Part shown: positions 36,501-49,474 of the stretch, piece after piece
How the letters are laid out: every line of letters begins with the position of its first letter
How positions within the stretch are numbered: the stretch's first letter is position 1
Assembly: GCA_034620365.1 (NCBI GenBank)
Contig: JAQGEQ010000116.1
Location: 62,001-126,000, forward strand
Direction of reading: 5' to 3'
From: Pegea sp. RAD2-039
Taxonomy: Eukaryota > Chordata > Thaliacea > Salpida > Salpidae
Length of the DNA stretch: 64,000 bases
Position numbers and translations under genes: made by a program
Notes under the pieces: generated by a model
The model's database searches: none
The model's input: only the letters and a program-made list of their open reading frames with translations
Told to the model about the DNA's origin: nothing

Positions 36501-39281
36501 GATAATTTACAGTTTCCGTCTGATTCTAAAAGATTTGAAATGATTCAAAATCTAAAAATCATTAATTTGAATCTTACCTTCGATGTAATTTTTCAAAGTC
36601 TCAGATTTTCTGTAAAGAAGTGATTATGAAGTTTAAAAAGTTAAAGAACTTCAGTTTACTTGAATATTTGTAAAATTTGTTGGTTTGAAAGTCGACCCTT
36701 TTCAAGAATAGAAGTAAATACAAGAAATGATCGATTTCTTACTGAGGTTGAAACACAAATGAAACATTCCAAGATGGACTGAAAATTAAGATAAAATTTG
36801 TAAAAAAAAAACAAATAAGAAAAGAACCAACTTGCATCAGATCATGACAAGTCTCTAGTAGTTGTTGATGATTAGTTTTAAAGATGTCGTTGTTGATTAC
36901 AACTTCACATAGAGACAGCCCGTAACAAACCTTGACCATCTAAAAATATGAAGTTTAAAAAAATAAAAAGTTTGATTGAATTACAAACCGTGTCACTTCT
37001 CAACAAGCAGTTGAGCCAGGTTAAGAAATCATTTTGAAGATGAGGAGGTAAAGTAGATAGACACTTTTGAAGAGAGCTAGCCGCTAAAATCCGGTGGCAA
37101 GCGCGTTCTCCACTCTATATATTTCAAGTTTTTATCAACTTATCATTTTCAAAAGTATCTGAGCTTACTACTAAAAGAGCATTTTTTAAGATATCTACAA
37201 AAGGAGAAGATACTTCATCACCATATGTCTTATACAAAATAGAAGCAAATGAGAAGACATTTGAATATTTAATTTGGATGTTACGAGGTATAGTACTAGA
37301 TTGAACCTTTTCCAGTTGGTCTGTGACTGACTGTAACAAGCTCTGTAATATTTCCTTAGAAATCTGTAAAAAAATTGAAATAATTCATCAACTTTTGGAA
37401 ATCAAAGAGAAATTTATAATAATTCAAACAATTTTACAATTGATACCTCTTCGCGATTTTCATCAGAAATTTTCACAATACTGTACAAGCATCCTAAAAT
37501 AGAAGATTCTATACAAATTCCTTCAGTATTAGATCTGTAGAAATCATTTGTTAGTCTATCACCGAAATGTTTAAACTGCAAACAAAAATCAATCTATCTG
37601 CTACAAAAAAAACTCACTCAAAATTATCTGGATCAATAGTCATTGTGTTGAAGGATTTCAGTATACTAGTGAGTGGCTGATGAAATAAATAATAATTATA
37701 AAGATAGCAGTGATAAAATATAATAATAAATTACCTCTATTAAACATTCAGTTATTTCTTCATTCAAACTTCCTAATGAATTTTTATTAAGCAAATTATT
37801 CAGATTTTTTATAATTTCATGAATAGTATCAAGTAATGATAACATATTTTGAGAAGTCAAAGCAACATTCAAACCATCTTCTTCATCTGAGTCTTCAAAC
37901 TATAAAGATGATTTTCGATTATAAAGATATTTCATAAAAGTTAACATTAAAATTATATATTAATAATATTTATAATTAAAGTATAAAATAACAAGCATAC
38001 CACAACAGCTAGCTGAGATGAGTTGCTTTTTTTTCCGTTTTCATTACTTGAAACCTTAAGACTCGACAAGACTTTAATTAATTCCAAACAAGCATCAAAT
38101 AAGGACAGATTTAAAAACCCGTTTAGAACACAACCTGTGGTTAAATTGATTTCAAGTTTGTGAAAGTTGCCAACACCAAATTACTTTCCAAGTTTAAGGG
38201 GATTGAAAAACTGTTTAACTGTACAAGGAGCCAGTTGAACAGGTACAAGTTAAGGAGAATGTGAAATAAAAACGTTAGCCTTATATTGGACTAAAGAGGT
38301 GCCCTGGGGTCAAAACCATTAGCAAATATTCTAATTTTATTGAGTAGTAGAAGACTAACAAAAAAGTTCAACATCTAGAGATAACTGAGAAAACTAAATA
38401 ATGGAAAAAAACGCCCAGAAGTTAATGATAAAAGTCTTAAGACACTGGTTTTGCTTCCAAGACGTTCTCAGAAGATGTAGTATCAATTATCATGTATAAA
38501 AATATAAAAAAGTACTAACCAGCTTCTTGCAATAACAAGATATATGTATGACAAGCTTGCAATGCAGCCACTTTTTTGCAATAGCTACAAGAAAATGTAG
38601 ATCCTCTTCGTATTACAGCACATAAAAAGGTTTGAAGCGATTTAATTTCAAAATATTCTGGACATAAGTTCCAAATACTCTAAAAATAAAGTTCCAATAT
38701 ATCAAAAAACGATGTGTAACAAATTTAAATCTTAAAATTTTAATTTTTCTATAAAAGTGTTTAAATAGTATTCAAATATTAGATTACAAAACAGGTCTGT
38801 GAAAAACAAATAAATTATAATAATAAAATGTATCACATGATACAAACATTAACATTAAATTCACTATCACCTCATGCTCAATAGACTGCAGTTGCTTTAA
38901 ACTTTCATTGAATTTAGAAAGAATATGATGAACATCAGAAGGAAATCCATCCCAACTCTTATCATAAAGCACAAAATCAGATGAACATGCTGTTTCAATT
39001 GACTCTATAAATATAAAACCAAAGTATTTACTAAAATACTAATAAAAAAGCCAATAAATAAGCTAAGAAAGTTGTATTAATATTTTGATGAGCTTATAAA
39101 TAAATAAATAATATAAATGAATTTTTATTTGATAAAAAAAACTATAGAAGTATATAAAATAAAGACATCATTTTTATGAACACAATTATATAATCAAGTC
39201 AAATTAGTCTTTACCTTTAGGAATTTTTTCTAACTCAAAGTAATTGATTGCATCAATAATCTTTTCAAACTCTTTATCCAT
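33516..39281 (-). CDS. NCAPD3: Condensin II subunit D3 (NCAPD3/CAP-D3), complete
   Basis: This is a HEAT-repeat subunit of condensin II, which compacts mitotic chromosomes in the nucleus. Roughly 28 short exons run from ATG 39281 (MDKEFEKIIDAINYFELEKI) to TGA 33516, about 1,150-1,200 residues; human D3 is about 1,500. First exons: 39215-39281, 38871-39004, 38520-38679, 38001-38134, 37735-37899, 37618-37678, 37447-37555, 37169-37362. Diagnostic blocks in order: a Ser/acidic loop (VVFEDSDEEDG); HEAT helices such as VRKAATRSLGAAICC; SIRAEAIIGLGRICLAS (human IRAHAIITLGKLCL); VAARINSLQVLCDMT with a KEFIKWN block; FISALFYFNNYN plus KLFGLHGEGKEEKRMAIYRF (human FHFNNYEK, KERRMKIYKFLLEHF); LEENIIPIIIKL (human IENIIPIIISL); and AADRELAQEIDFEMKQLE (human AVDKQLASELEYDMKKYQ). 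It ends shortly after that helix, so the long Ser/Pro-rich tail of vertebrate D3 is absent. Several middle exon edges are approximate. Confidence 0.9.
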
Positions 39282-40644
39282 TATAGTATTATATTAAAAC
39301 AGAAAATTAATCACTACAATTAAAAAACTATTAGAACTACAAATAGTAAAATCAGTAAATAGTATAAAACAAGAATAATTAAAGAAAATGAATTAATCTT
39401 TCTATTTAGTTTTTAGAATATCAGTTCTAAAATGATTTGATATGTAAGAAATTTTGATTAAATCAATTTATACTAAAAATATTTTTTTATATCTACAGAT
39501 GCAGCTATGAATTCATTTCTCTAACTTCTAGCTAATGTGTTTAAAGAATACAGTTTTTATCTTCATTTTTACCATAACTATAAGCTATTATGACTATAAG
39601 TTATATAAAACTTCTATTATAACAGATATAAACTAGTTTAGAAGAATTTCTTTATAAATTATATTAAGATTTATAATAAAATTTTGAAATCATACTGTAA
39701 TAATAGTTTATAAACAAAGCTTAATAATAAAATGAAATTATTTCTAATTATGATAAAAACAACATTAAAATGCTTCATATAAAAATGTTAAAAGAAAAAT
39801 TACAATCAAATCATGGTGAATATAAATTCATTTTAATAAAAGATTGAAGTTGACTGAAATAATTAATAACCAAAAATTAAGAAATTTATTTCAATTATTT
39901 CAAAAAATATTTTTTTACCTTATTCATTCGATTTAAAGCAAAAATAAACTCATTGAAAACTCTGTATATAAACATAACACAGCCAAAACTGTTTTCAATG
40001 ATTGTTTTTACAAAAAAACTATTTTATATAGTATAAAAAAATTAACAGAATAGTTTAAATAAAAGTTGTAAAATACACTTACAGTCTAATTAAAATACTT
40101 AAAACATTAGATAACATCATTATTGAACTGATATACTAATCTTAATAAAATTTAAAAGTTCGATAGCTTGAAATTATTAGTGTATAAAAAAGTCTTATAA
40201 AAAATAACTTTATAATTGATTTTAAAGCTTACAAAAGATCAATAAAAGAATAACAAAAATTTATAAGGTCATTTTCATTTAGAGGGTTTTCAACTTTCAA
40301 AGATATAAAATTAAAATATAACGGCCTAATTATAATTTTTCGATAAAAATTTATAAAATGACAGAAATTAAGAAAATAATAAAGATTTACGAGCATTTTA
40401 TTAGATAGAAGAAAACATGTTTTCATAAATGGATTTAAGCGGCAAAACTAAGTTTAAAAAATGATAGTTACATCTGTGGTAAATTCCCCTCAAAGTAGTT
40501 AGTATTCGAAACAGAGTTTTATTAAAAATCTTGTTTAAACGAAGTTAGTTAGTCTGGAATTTGCAGAACATTACTGAAACTAACAACTTTTTGAACAATT
40601 AGTTCTCGATGGAAAATAACTTTTGGGAAAACCCTTTCCTAGTA
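39282..40644. other. AT-rich spacer upstream of NCAPD3
   Basis: Contains the NCAPD3 promoter side. Otherwise it is low-complexity AT-rich DNA with no coding signal. Confidence 0.5.
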
Positions 40645-41811
40645 CAGTGCTCCATCGCTAATCCAGCCATGTTGGGCAAGTTTTTTTATAATTATGGCCG
40701 GATTAGCCTTTGGTCGGATAAGAAAAAAAAATCGTTTTTTTTTAACAATCTACCTCTTTTATATTATACAATGCATATAATACAACGCACACTAAATTTT
40801 CCGTTAATTTAATTTATTTTCATTTTTTTCAACGAACCAAACAATTAAAAAAGACAAAAAATAAACGAAACAAAACTTTGATAAAGTTTAAAATCAATTT
40901 AACGAAAACAAATCACACCGTAAACAATTTAATTTATATTGGAACTCTTACTGAGAAAGGAAAGAATAGAGGTTTGTTTTGAACAATTTTGATCATGTCA
41001 ATTCTTTTCAAAAAATCATGTATGGTGAAGGTTGATTGCGATACAAGATCTCTCAGAATCGACTTTTTATAAACCCTTTTGATAGATTCGAGCACACCTT
41101 GATCCATTGGTTGTATGATTGCAGTAACATTTGAAGGCAGAAACTTGGCAGTGATTTTGTCATCAGCTGATATCAGTTTGTCCTCACTTGGATGGGCAGA
41201 GCAATTGTCGAGGAACAAAATGACCTTTTCTTCTTGTCCAAGTTCTCTCAAAACATTTAAAAAACCAATCTCGGAAAATATCATGGTCGACCCAAGAATT
41301 TGCTTGATTTCGGTTGCAACCGGCAGCGCCTCCTTGTTGAAATTACGAAAACTACGCGGGTTTTAGCCTTATCAATTAACAATACAGGTAACTTCATTGT
41401 TCCACTGGCATTTGCACACGTATTTATTATTACCCTGTTTTTTGCCTTTTTTCGTTCTATCCGGCCGGTTGTGTACTGATGCTAAGGTATGTCCAGGAAA
41501 CATTCTAAAGTACAATCCAGTTTCATTACAATTAAAAGTTTGGTGTTCGGAGTAGCCCTCGGCTATGCCAGATAATTCATTAACGAATTACTCAGCAGAT
41601 GAGCTATCTAAACTTATTTTCTCACCGCATGTTTTGAGATTCCTCAAGCCTAATCTCCCGCAAAACCTCTATTGAAACCCCGAACTTGCTAAAAAGAGCT
41701 TAGAGTGTTCACCGTAAATTAAACGTTGGAACTCAAAGGCCTTTTCTAACAGTATTGGACCAGTTACTGAACAGCCGGATTAGCGGCGACCGTTATACCG
41801 AGGTTGCACTG
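40645..41811 (-). mobile_element. Degenerate Tigger/jerky-type (pogo superfamily) DNA transposon
   Basis: The two ends form an imperfect inverted repeat. Both read CAGTGC inward and share a CGCTAATCC(A/G)GC block; the right end also has the pogo-like CAACCTCGGTATAACGG. The left end is preceded by TA, the expected target site; the right side has TG. Minus-strand pieces match CENP-B/jerky transposases in order: LKTCGEKISLDSSSAE, NCNETGLYFRMFPGHTLAS, a VNKEALPVA-like piece, EEKVILFLDNCSAHPSEDKL and FLPSNVTAIIQPMDQGVLES. The second and third catalytic Asp (LFLDN, PMDQG) remain. The first is Asn (C-N-E-T-G instead of C-D-E-T-G). In-frame stops, frameshifts and loss of most of the N-terminal DNA-binding domain make it non-functional. 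Confidence 0.85.
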
Positions 41812-41877
41812 TGCAAGCATTTATAATAACAAACAACTTTATATGCTTGCATGGTTCTTTAACAGTTGGAAGATAAC

Positions 41878-42375
41878 TTAATAATGATAACTTAAGCTTA
41901 TTAAATTCACCAACACCGTATATACAGCTTCTCCAATAGCTTCAACTAATTTGCCACAACCAAAGCTTTGGACATTCTCAAGTGTTACCGCCAAATGAAA
42001 TTCCTTTTTCAATGTTGACATTTAATACTTTAAAAATCGTTACCGTATTTCTGATGGACATAACCTATCTACGAGTGAGTTCCTGTGTTCTTTCTATGTT
42101 CCACCTACATTATTAAATTCACAAACTTTAACCAGACAAGGTGCACCAAAAATTTAACAATTCACTTTGGTTTTTGTTATTAACTTCCTAATAGATGACG
42201 CGCAAACACTTTTTAGCTTTTTAACCCTTTGTAATCCCTCCAGAATCGAATCAGCTTCTATTTCGACAGGTATCGAAACAATGGTTCATTTTTGGGTTGC
42301 ACAATTCGTAAGCAAATCAGTCCTCCTCTGGGACTTAATCAAAAAATAGCAAAATCTTTCTGTAACTGACGGCAT
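41878..42375 (-). pseudogene. Stop-interrupted reading frame next to the Tigger relic, family unknown
   Basis: One minus-strand frame starts at ATG 42375 (MPSVTERFCYFLIKSQRRTD) and continues in the same frame for 166 codons to 41878. It includes ADSILEGLQRVKKLKSVCAS and a final open piece from a second ATG (MSTLKKEFHLAVTLENVQSF). It carries five internal stops, fewer than expected by chance at this base composition. GC is raised relative to flanks. It could be an older transposon remnant beside the Tigger element or a dead host gene. I recognise no domain. Confidence 0.3.
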
Positions 42376-44838
42376 TTCATGAAAATGACGGGCTTTAACA
42401 GATTATCCATTTTTTGCTTAATTAAAAAACTATGCTTAATATATACTATATACAAAAAACGTCTTAACCGTCTTTAAATGTAAATGACCGAAGCTCTAAT
42501 AACGAGTCAGAACAACTGGTAAGATATCCAAAAAATAATAATATATAACGATTACAACAGAGCCTTATTCTACAAGTTGTGCATTACAACTTCGGTTATA
42601 ATGCTATACCCAGCTGTAAACCACAGAAAAAAGATATTCAAATAAATACTCGTAAATCTGCCCTCAAAATGAAATATTTCTATTTTATGATTATCTTTTG
42701 TTATATATCTTAGATACATTTAACATAAATATTTAAAACTTGAGGTAGTTTTATTGCTATTTTTGTTGGAGAATTATGAAAGACAACAGTTTGCTGTAGA
42801 ATACCTAATTTTGACGTAACATCTATTGTTAGAGTTTTTACAAAAGCTGTTAAAGGAATTAGTAAAGTGTTAAATCAGACTATATTAATAAATTTTAAGA
42901 GATAAAAAATTCTAATATAAATTTGAAACGATTAAGAAAAATGACAACCAAATATAGAAATTATGTTAGTTGCAGATATACTAATAATATATAATTTTGT
43001 AGGTTCAAGTAAAACATTCTGTTATATTTATTTTAAAATTACTTTTTAACTAGATACACTTTATCAGCTCACTAATTTTACCTCTTTATATATTTTCGTT
43101 TATTTAGGTTCAACTAGATTTACTGAGCTGTAAGATGGATTATATAATACCGATCTATTTAACTACTTATTTAACTATCTTCTTATTCATATATAAAGAA
43201 TTACTTTGAGTAAATACTTCTTGAACTAAATATTTTATTTTAATATAAACGAGATTATTAAAAATAATTTAACTGGCTGAAAACTTAAACAAACAACAAA
43301 TTTAAAAAAAATTTTATTTTTATGTCATCAGCTATTTATACAAATTTATACAAATAACTAAATCACAAAAAACGTAAACAGTTGATTTAAGTTTATCTAT
43401 TTTATAATTCAGAAGACATTACTTGATAAATTAGTCTTTCAATTAAACATCAAAATAATTTGTCAATAAAACAAGTGATTCTAAAGTAAACGAAGCAGAT
43501 TGTATTCATAAAAGCACAATTATATACAATAAAGAAAACAAATTTACAAAAAGTGATGTATGCACAAAATGGACTATTTCATGAAATTTGTCAAAAGATT
43601 TTTATAGCAATAAAAAACAACTAATGATAAATCTTGTAAAAATTCAGTTAGTTTAAAGTAGAAAATATACCAGTAAAAGACCTAAACACTTTTATGAGTT
43701 ATTCTGATTGAAAATTAAGTTCAACTTCAGTTTGTTGTATTCAAAGTTAAAAAGATAAATAAATATGTTGAATTGACATCTCAGTTATTGAGAAATGTAC
43801 ACAATAGAAGCATACAAGGCCTTCAATCAGATAAATACTGAAATTGGAGATTGTGTTTGTAATTTGCCGTATTTAAGTCACTTGACAGTAGTAAAAGTGA
43901 AAATTAAGTTCACAGATTTATAGAATATCAAACCACACAGCTGAGTATATAAAATAAGATTTATAATTTTTTTAAATATCAAATAATTTATATCTTAGTT
44001 TCAAATATATCGAAATTAATATTTACACCGCAATTAAGAACTAAACTATCAAAAAAAATAACTAAGGGTCATAAATGAAAAAAAACATTTTAGGCATGTA
44101 GGTAAAATAATACTCTAATGTTAAGGAAACATCTGATCACAGGAAATGTTGAAGCAGTAATGTTTACAGTCAAGAAGAAACTGAAATCGATATGAAACCA
44201 ACTAAATGACGTACACTAGTAATTACAATCGTACACAACGTCACATAATTGTTTGTTCAACAGCAAAACACTTGACAGTGGAAAGTTGACAAATGCGAAG
44301 ATGAAAAAGATGACGTTGTTTTATTATGAGCAATGATCAGAGATATGAATTAGACAATCAGATAGGCAGCAGTTCAACAAGTTGATACTGGCACCAGCAA
44401 ATAGTTCAACAAACTATTAAAGACGTACTGAACCAACACTTTCTCAAAAGTTGTGAATTCAGAACCCTGACTGTCAATATAAAAGAATTAGAATTTTAGA
44501 GAAGAAAATAGAACTGCTCTTTCATATTTCACTTGAAGAGTTTTTACTTTTGATAACTTTTATACCAATGAAGACCTTCTAAATACCTTTTAAGAAATCG
44601 AGCTTAGATTTACTGACTGAAATCATTGATGACATGAAATTATGGTTCGTATATGAAGTCTTTTAAGCAGCTATAGGAGCTCAGATTGATATTTGAGTTT
44701 GTGAACTAGCTGATGAATACATTAAAGAAAACCAACCAACCTTCACTAGCACTAGCAAATACCTCACCGACAAAATAAATAAGAGCTTAGGATAAAATAT
44801 AAGATCAGAATTGGCAAGAAGATGAAGATTTGAAGAGA
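42376..44838. other. Intergenic and likely 3' UTR of the FOXJ gene
   Basis: AT-rich sequence. The last few hundred bp upstream of 44839 are less AT-biased and probably belong to the 3' UTR of the FOXJ gene. No open frame of note. Confidence 0.5.
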
Positions 44839-47800
44839 TCAGCAAATTGAATCCCAATCAAAAGTATCATAAAAGTCTTCAGAATCAGCTTGGTTTGTAG
44901 TTTGATATCTGATAGAAGATGATGATGTATGTGAAGGAAGGATGTTAGAGATCAACCTTTGAGAGTTGTGTGTTGGATTAAGAAGATGAGGAGCAGAGTA
45001 GGGATTATGATTCGATCTTCGATTCAGTTGATCTTCAGCTAGAGATTAGATGAAGATAAAAAAAAGATACAAAATAGAAAATGATGAAACCTGAAGACAC
45101 AGGAGTCGAAGTGATCATCATTTGAGGATTATGATGAGGATAAGGAGGTGGTGGTGGAAGAGATGGTTTAATCTCTTCATTTTTACATCCTGTCTGTTGC
45201 ATGAATCGATTTAAACTACTGCAAAGATCAACTGCTAAATTCTCATTTAAATTCCAATCATTTTCTTCAGCTTGTTGCATACTATCAAAAAGATCTATAA
45301 AATAATAAAAAAATGTTTATAAAGATGAGAGGATTGCAAAGATTTTGCAGTTTGAAAGAAAATCAAATTTTATTAACAGCTCAATTAAAAAATTATTTAC
45401 AAAGTTGTTTTGTTTCTTTAAAACTTCAAAAGAGTAAATACTGAAATCAAACATAAAAAGATGTAAGCTAAAATATAAGGACCCTGGAATTGAGAGAAGT
45501 CCACTCCTGACCAGTCCAGACTCTTTAATTTATCACAGCTTTGCTTCAAAGAGCTCATGTTATTGACAGCATCAAAACCTGAAGTAAATCACAATTCAAT
45601 ATCTAAATACTAAAAGCTGAAGATGGTTTAGAACCTGTGGAACTTGTATTGCTGTGAGTCGATTTATTGATCTGATTTAGAGTCATATCATCAGCAACAC
45701 ATGTTGGTGGATGTAGTAAAGATCTATTTGATGTACCCGGATGTTGCTGCTGGTAGGGATGCTTGTGTGTGACTTCTGACATTCGGAAGTAGTTATCATT
45801 GACACTGGTGGGCGCTGGTGGGTTACTACGGACGCTGACAGGACTGCTGGAGGTGGAACTTGCAAATGTGCCTCTTAAACTTCGATCAATGTAAGGAGAA
45901 TGTTGATCAGATGCACTGAAGATGAAAGAGTTGGAAGATATTTGATCTTTTTCACAGATCTTACCTTGAAGCAGATGAATAAACATCTAAAGATCTTGAA
46001 GAATGTCTTTGAGGATAAGCAGATGATGTAGAGTTGTAATCTTCAAGTTGTTCGATCTTATTTGTTTGAGATCGAAGAATTACAGGAGCACCTTGATCAC
46101 CTAAATGATTTGAAAGTCACGTGATATATTTGTAGTTAAAAAGTTTAAAAAATAATTGTTGGTTTTATCAAATACATCTGAAGTATTTCATAAATCCAAT
46201 TTTCATTTATCAACAAACCTCAATTTGAAATTTATTAAAATAATATTTTATGAATGTAGTAATAGAAAATATTTGCAAGGATTATATACAAGTGCAAATT
46301 TTTCTTCTTATTCACCAACATATCACTTAAACCTATTATTTTCAAATCTTTTCATTTTGCCTAACCCTTTTTACTTCAACAAGCAATTCTTATTTTTCTC
46401 TTCTTTTGTTATTTTCAATTCCTTTGTGGCAAATTACAAGTGAACTACATTGAGAAAACCTCTACAGTCCTTCACTAAATTCCATAAATACAAATTTCAT
46501 GCAGATAAATAAATTCAGAAAATTACTTCGTTGGAAAACTGTTCGGTAGATATCTTTAAAGGATTCACTCAGATCATTTAAGTTTAAATCTTTCATCAAA
46601 TGATCGGCTGGCTTGTCAGTTGATACCTTTCAAACAAATCAAAGTTCAAAAACTCTTTTATTAAAGTTTAAACTAAAAACGTTAACAGAATTTAAGTTGT
46701 AAATCACAATTTTTTCGATTATATGATCAAATAGGTCACTATGAATATCGTTTTACAAATATTTAAATAGATTTAGTAATTAAACAATTCAAATAACTCA
46801 AATACCCGGCATTTTATCGGTAGATTTGAATGTTGTTGATGTTGATAAAGATGATTGTAGCTAGCAGTTGTTGGTTCAATTATATGACAAGTTTTTTGCT
46901 GTAGACATAAGAATCATTGGATTTTAATTTGAGTATTTAGTAAAAAATGTAAATTGCAATAAAACAAAAAACTCTGGCGAAATAAGAATTTGTTTAATTG
47001 TTTAGCGGTTATTAAGAAGTCTTTAAGAAAAGTTATTTAAGATGATAAAGTTTGATTCTTAGTTATCAAACAAAATGTTTGTTGTTAAACAAAATCCTTT
47101 TTACTAATTTCAAATATATAGAATGAAAAAAATCATTTGATTATTAAATTTGAAATAATTTCTAATGTGTAACATCAAAGTGAAAAAACAACAGATTTCT
47201 TTTAGGTTTATTTAAGAATAAATTGTTTTTTTAATTGTTAATATCCTACTTTTTCATGTTTTCAAATGTTCAAAACCAATTTCTTTAACTTTGCGAAGTT
47301 CTCTATTATATTTGTACAAACTTTCTTGGGTATTTAACCTTTTATATTGAAAATCTATAATTTGATTTTAATAACTGATGAAAATCAATATTAGTTCAAT
47401 TTGTTATTTGATTAAGAATCAGAATGTGTTCTAACACTTTACACGCAGATCAAATTGATAAATAATTACCCACTTGAACAAAGTTGTTAATGTTTCAAGT
47501 ATCTACATCGATTGTGAAATATTTAATGATTTATAATCATCTTTTATAAGTCTTATTAGGAAAATGATTAATGAAGAAATAAGAATAATAAATTGAAAGT
47601 ATGATTTAGTAGAAATATGAAAAAAGAAATAAAAAGAAAAATTCCAAAGTTTAAATTACCTCAGGTTTTTCTAGTAATCGTTTTCTTTTAATTCCTCTTC
47701 CTGTAACAACAGAATCAGGATTGGATTGATCTTCAATAGCCCAATATGATCCCTAAAATAAAAATGTTTCAGAAATAAATTGAAGCAAAAAAAAGCAAAA

Positions 47801-49132
47801 ATTTCAATTTATTTCAACAAAAATTAAAAATTATCAAAAATTTTAAAAGAATTGGAACCTTTCCCGGGTCATCTTTAGTCCTCGGAAGTTTTGTGAAACA
47901 TTTGTTCAATGAGAGATTGTGTCTTATTGAGTTCTAAAAGTTTCATAAAAAAGTGAATAACGAAATAAATGTAGATAAATACCTTCCAGCCACTACCAGC
48001 AGATTTGTAAAATGGAAAGTTATCTAAAATCCAAGTATATATTTCATTTAAAGTCATCTTTTTCTTACCAGATGAATTAATAGCTAGTGTTATCAAGTGT
48101 GCATAGCTGTAAAATAAACACTAAGTAAATTCTACTCAAACAAAAAAGAGTTTATACTTTATAATTAAATAATTCAAATTATGATAATTGATAAGATCTA
48201 AAAGAAATTTCTATTCATCAAAAATAATGTTTGCATAACATACATGAATGTTAAAAACTTTCAAAAGTGATTTATACAGATAAAAATCTATAAAAACTTT
48301 ATTTTAAAGGAATGTAAACAATTAATAGAAGTTTGTCTCAATGCTATAGCTCAAAAAATAATAATTGATTTTAGAATAAAAAATCAGAATAAGAATTTCT
48401 AACTACAAAAAGAAGTTTCAATCCAAATTTTTATGAAAATTATTTATAAATTTTCAGCTATGAAACACTTTTTATCGAAATTATAATTGATTCACCTATA
48501 AGGAGGTTTTCCATTTTTAGAAAATGATTCAGTTTTAGGAGGTTTAGAGCTAGAATAGATCTGACTTTCTTCTTTAGCAGCTTCACTTATTGCTTTTACA
48601 TTTAATCTGAAAAAAGGAAAGAATAAAGATATTGCTTATTGAATTATATAAAGATAATACTTTGAAAAAAATTTAAAATATTTAACTCTAATAGAAAGTT
48701 TTTCAATTTAATAACTTTAAATTAAATTATGCTTTAAAATAAAGATTAATGACATAAAAAACAGATTTATATATTTTTAAATATATGTTAAAAGTATAAT
48801 TATAATATTTTTCAATCTAAAGTTTTATATCATTATAACTAATTCTTGAATATAAACTTACAATTACCAGAAAGATTATAAAGCATCATTACAAAGTATC
48901 AAAAATCTGGAATTATTTTAATGTATATACAATAAGAATAATTAATAAACATTTAATTAATTAATTTCAATCAATTTGTTCCAACTTTAAAACTCAGGAA
49001 ATCTTTCTGATGATTCATAACTCATAAATTTAGCATTTTCAATATAAAACCAGGGTACCTCGGTAACCAGTCCATAGAAGTCAAACTATTTTCAAGATCT
49101 GTGAAGTTTTTCCGACAATCTTCATTCTTCAT
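44839..49132 (-). CDS. FOXJ2/3: Forkhead transcription factor of the FOXJ2/FOXJ3 type, complete
   Basis: Twelve exons give 528 residues: 49059-49132, 48496-48606, 47983-48106, 47859-47933, 47660-47752, 46806-46898, 46527-46626, 45965-46100, 45635-45915, 45483-45578, 45091-45294, 44839-45038. The N-terminus has [13 protein letters not shown], matching the DLESSLTSIDWLP box of FOXJ2/3. The forkhead domain (about residues 58-145) reads [58 protein letters not shown] and TKDDPGKGSYWAIE; a 49 bp intron splits it after GWK. Then follow a basic patch (RGIKRKR), an [16 protein letters not shown] block as in FOXJ, a Ser/Pro/His-rich region, [34 protein letters not shown], a poly-Pro stretch, and a C-terminal [11 protein letters not shown] like the DDFDWDLI end of FOXJ2. 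It is a nuclear DNA-binding regulator. An in-frame ATG at 49144 would add four residues. Confidence 0.94.
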
Positions 49133-49304
49133 TTTAAACGTCATCAATTTTGTTGAGCAACAAGCTATTTTGAACAAAGTTAGATTTCTCTGAAAAACAT
49201 TATTCAATATTTTATATTTTTCGAGAAAACTTTATGAGCTGAAGTAGTAGATGGAAGAAAGTTGACATCTATGCTTCTTTCTGATATGCAAATGAGATTT
49301 AATT

Positions 49305-49474
49305 TTTTATATAAATGAGAAGGAGGGTGCCTAAAGAGAACACACATTCTCACGAGTTTTTTGGTTTTTCTCAGGAGCTTTATAAATATGTGTCCACCTG
49401 GGATCGAACCCGGTACTTCCTAGATAGTAGTACCTTGTAGCTAGGTGTAGTAACCGCTTCGCTACCAAGCAAGA
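49305..49474 (-). mobile_element. tRNA-derived SINE copy
   Basis: Read on the minus strand it begins CTTGCTTGGTAGCGAAGCGG, with A box TAGCGAAGCGG at 49454-49464 and B box GGTTCGATCCC at 49400-49410. It continues with CCAGGTGGACACATAT, two CTCCTGAGAA/CTCGTGAGAA blocks, GTGTTCTCTTTAGGCACCC and a T/A-rich tail. It aligns along its length with the copy at 59812-60016 and ends 173 bp upstream of the FOXJ start codon. Confidence 0.85.

Noticed and set aside
37556-37617. NCAPD3 acceptor at the TTTGCAG just 3' of the poly-T stretch (exon from 37575), which seemed to need a GA-AG intron or a frameshift
   Set aside because: Using the GTGAGT donor after 37618 and the AG just before 37555 gives a normal 62 bp intron and an open frame.
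40609-41366. Plus-strand frames over the transposon
   Set aside because: They are antisense to the Tigger transposase pieces, which match the family on the minus strand.
49381-49474. A functional tRNA gene (A and B boxes present)
   Set aside because: No tRNA cloverleaf or 3' acceptor pairing is apparent, and the same unit recurs with a shared body and tail. It is a SINE head.
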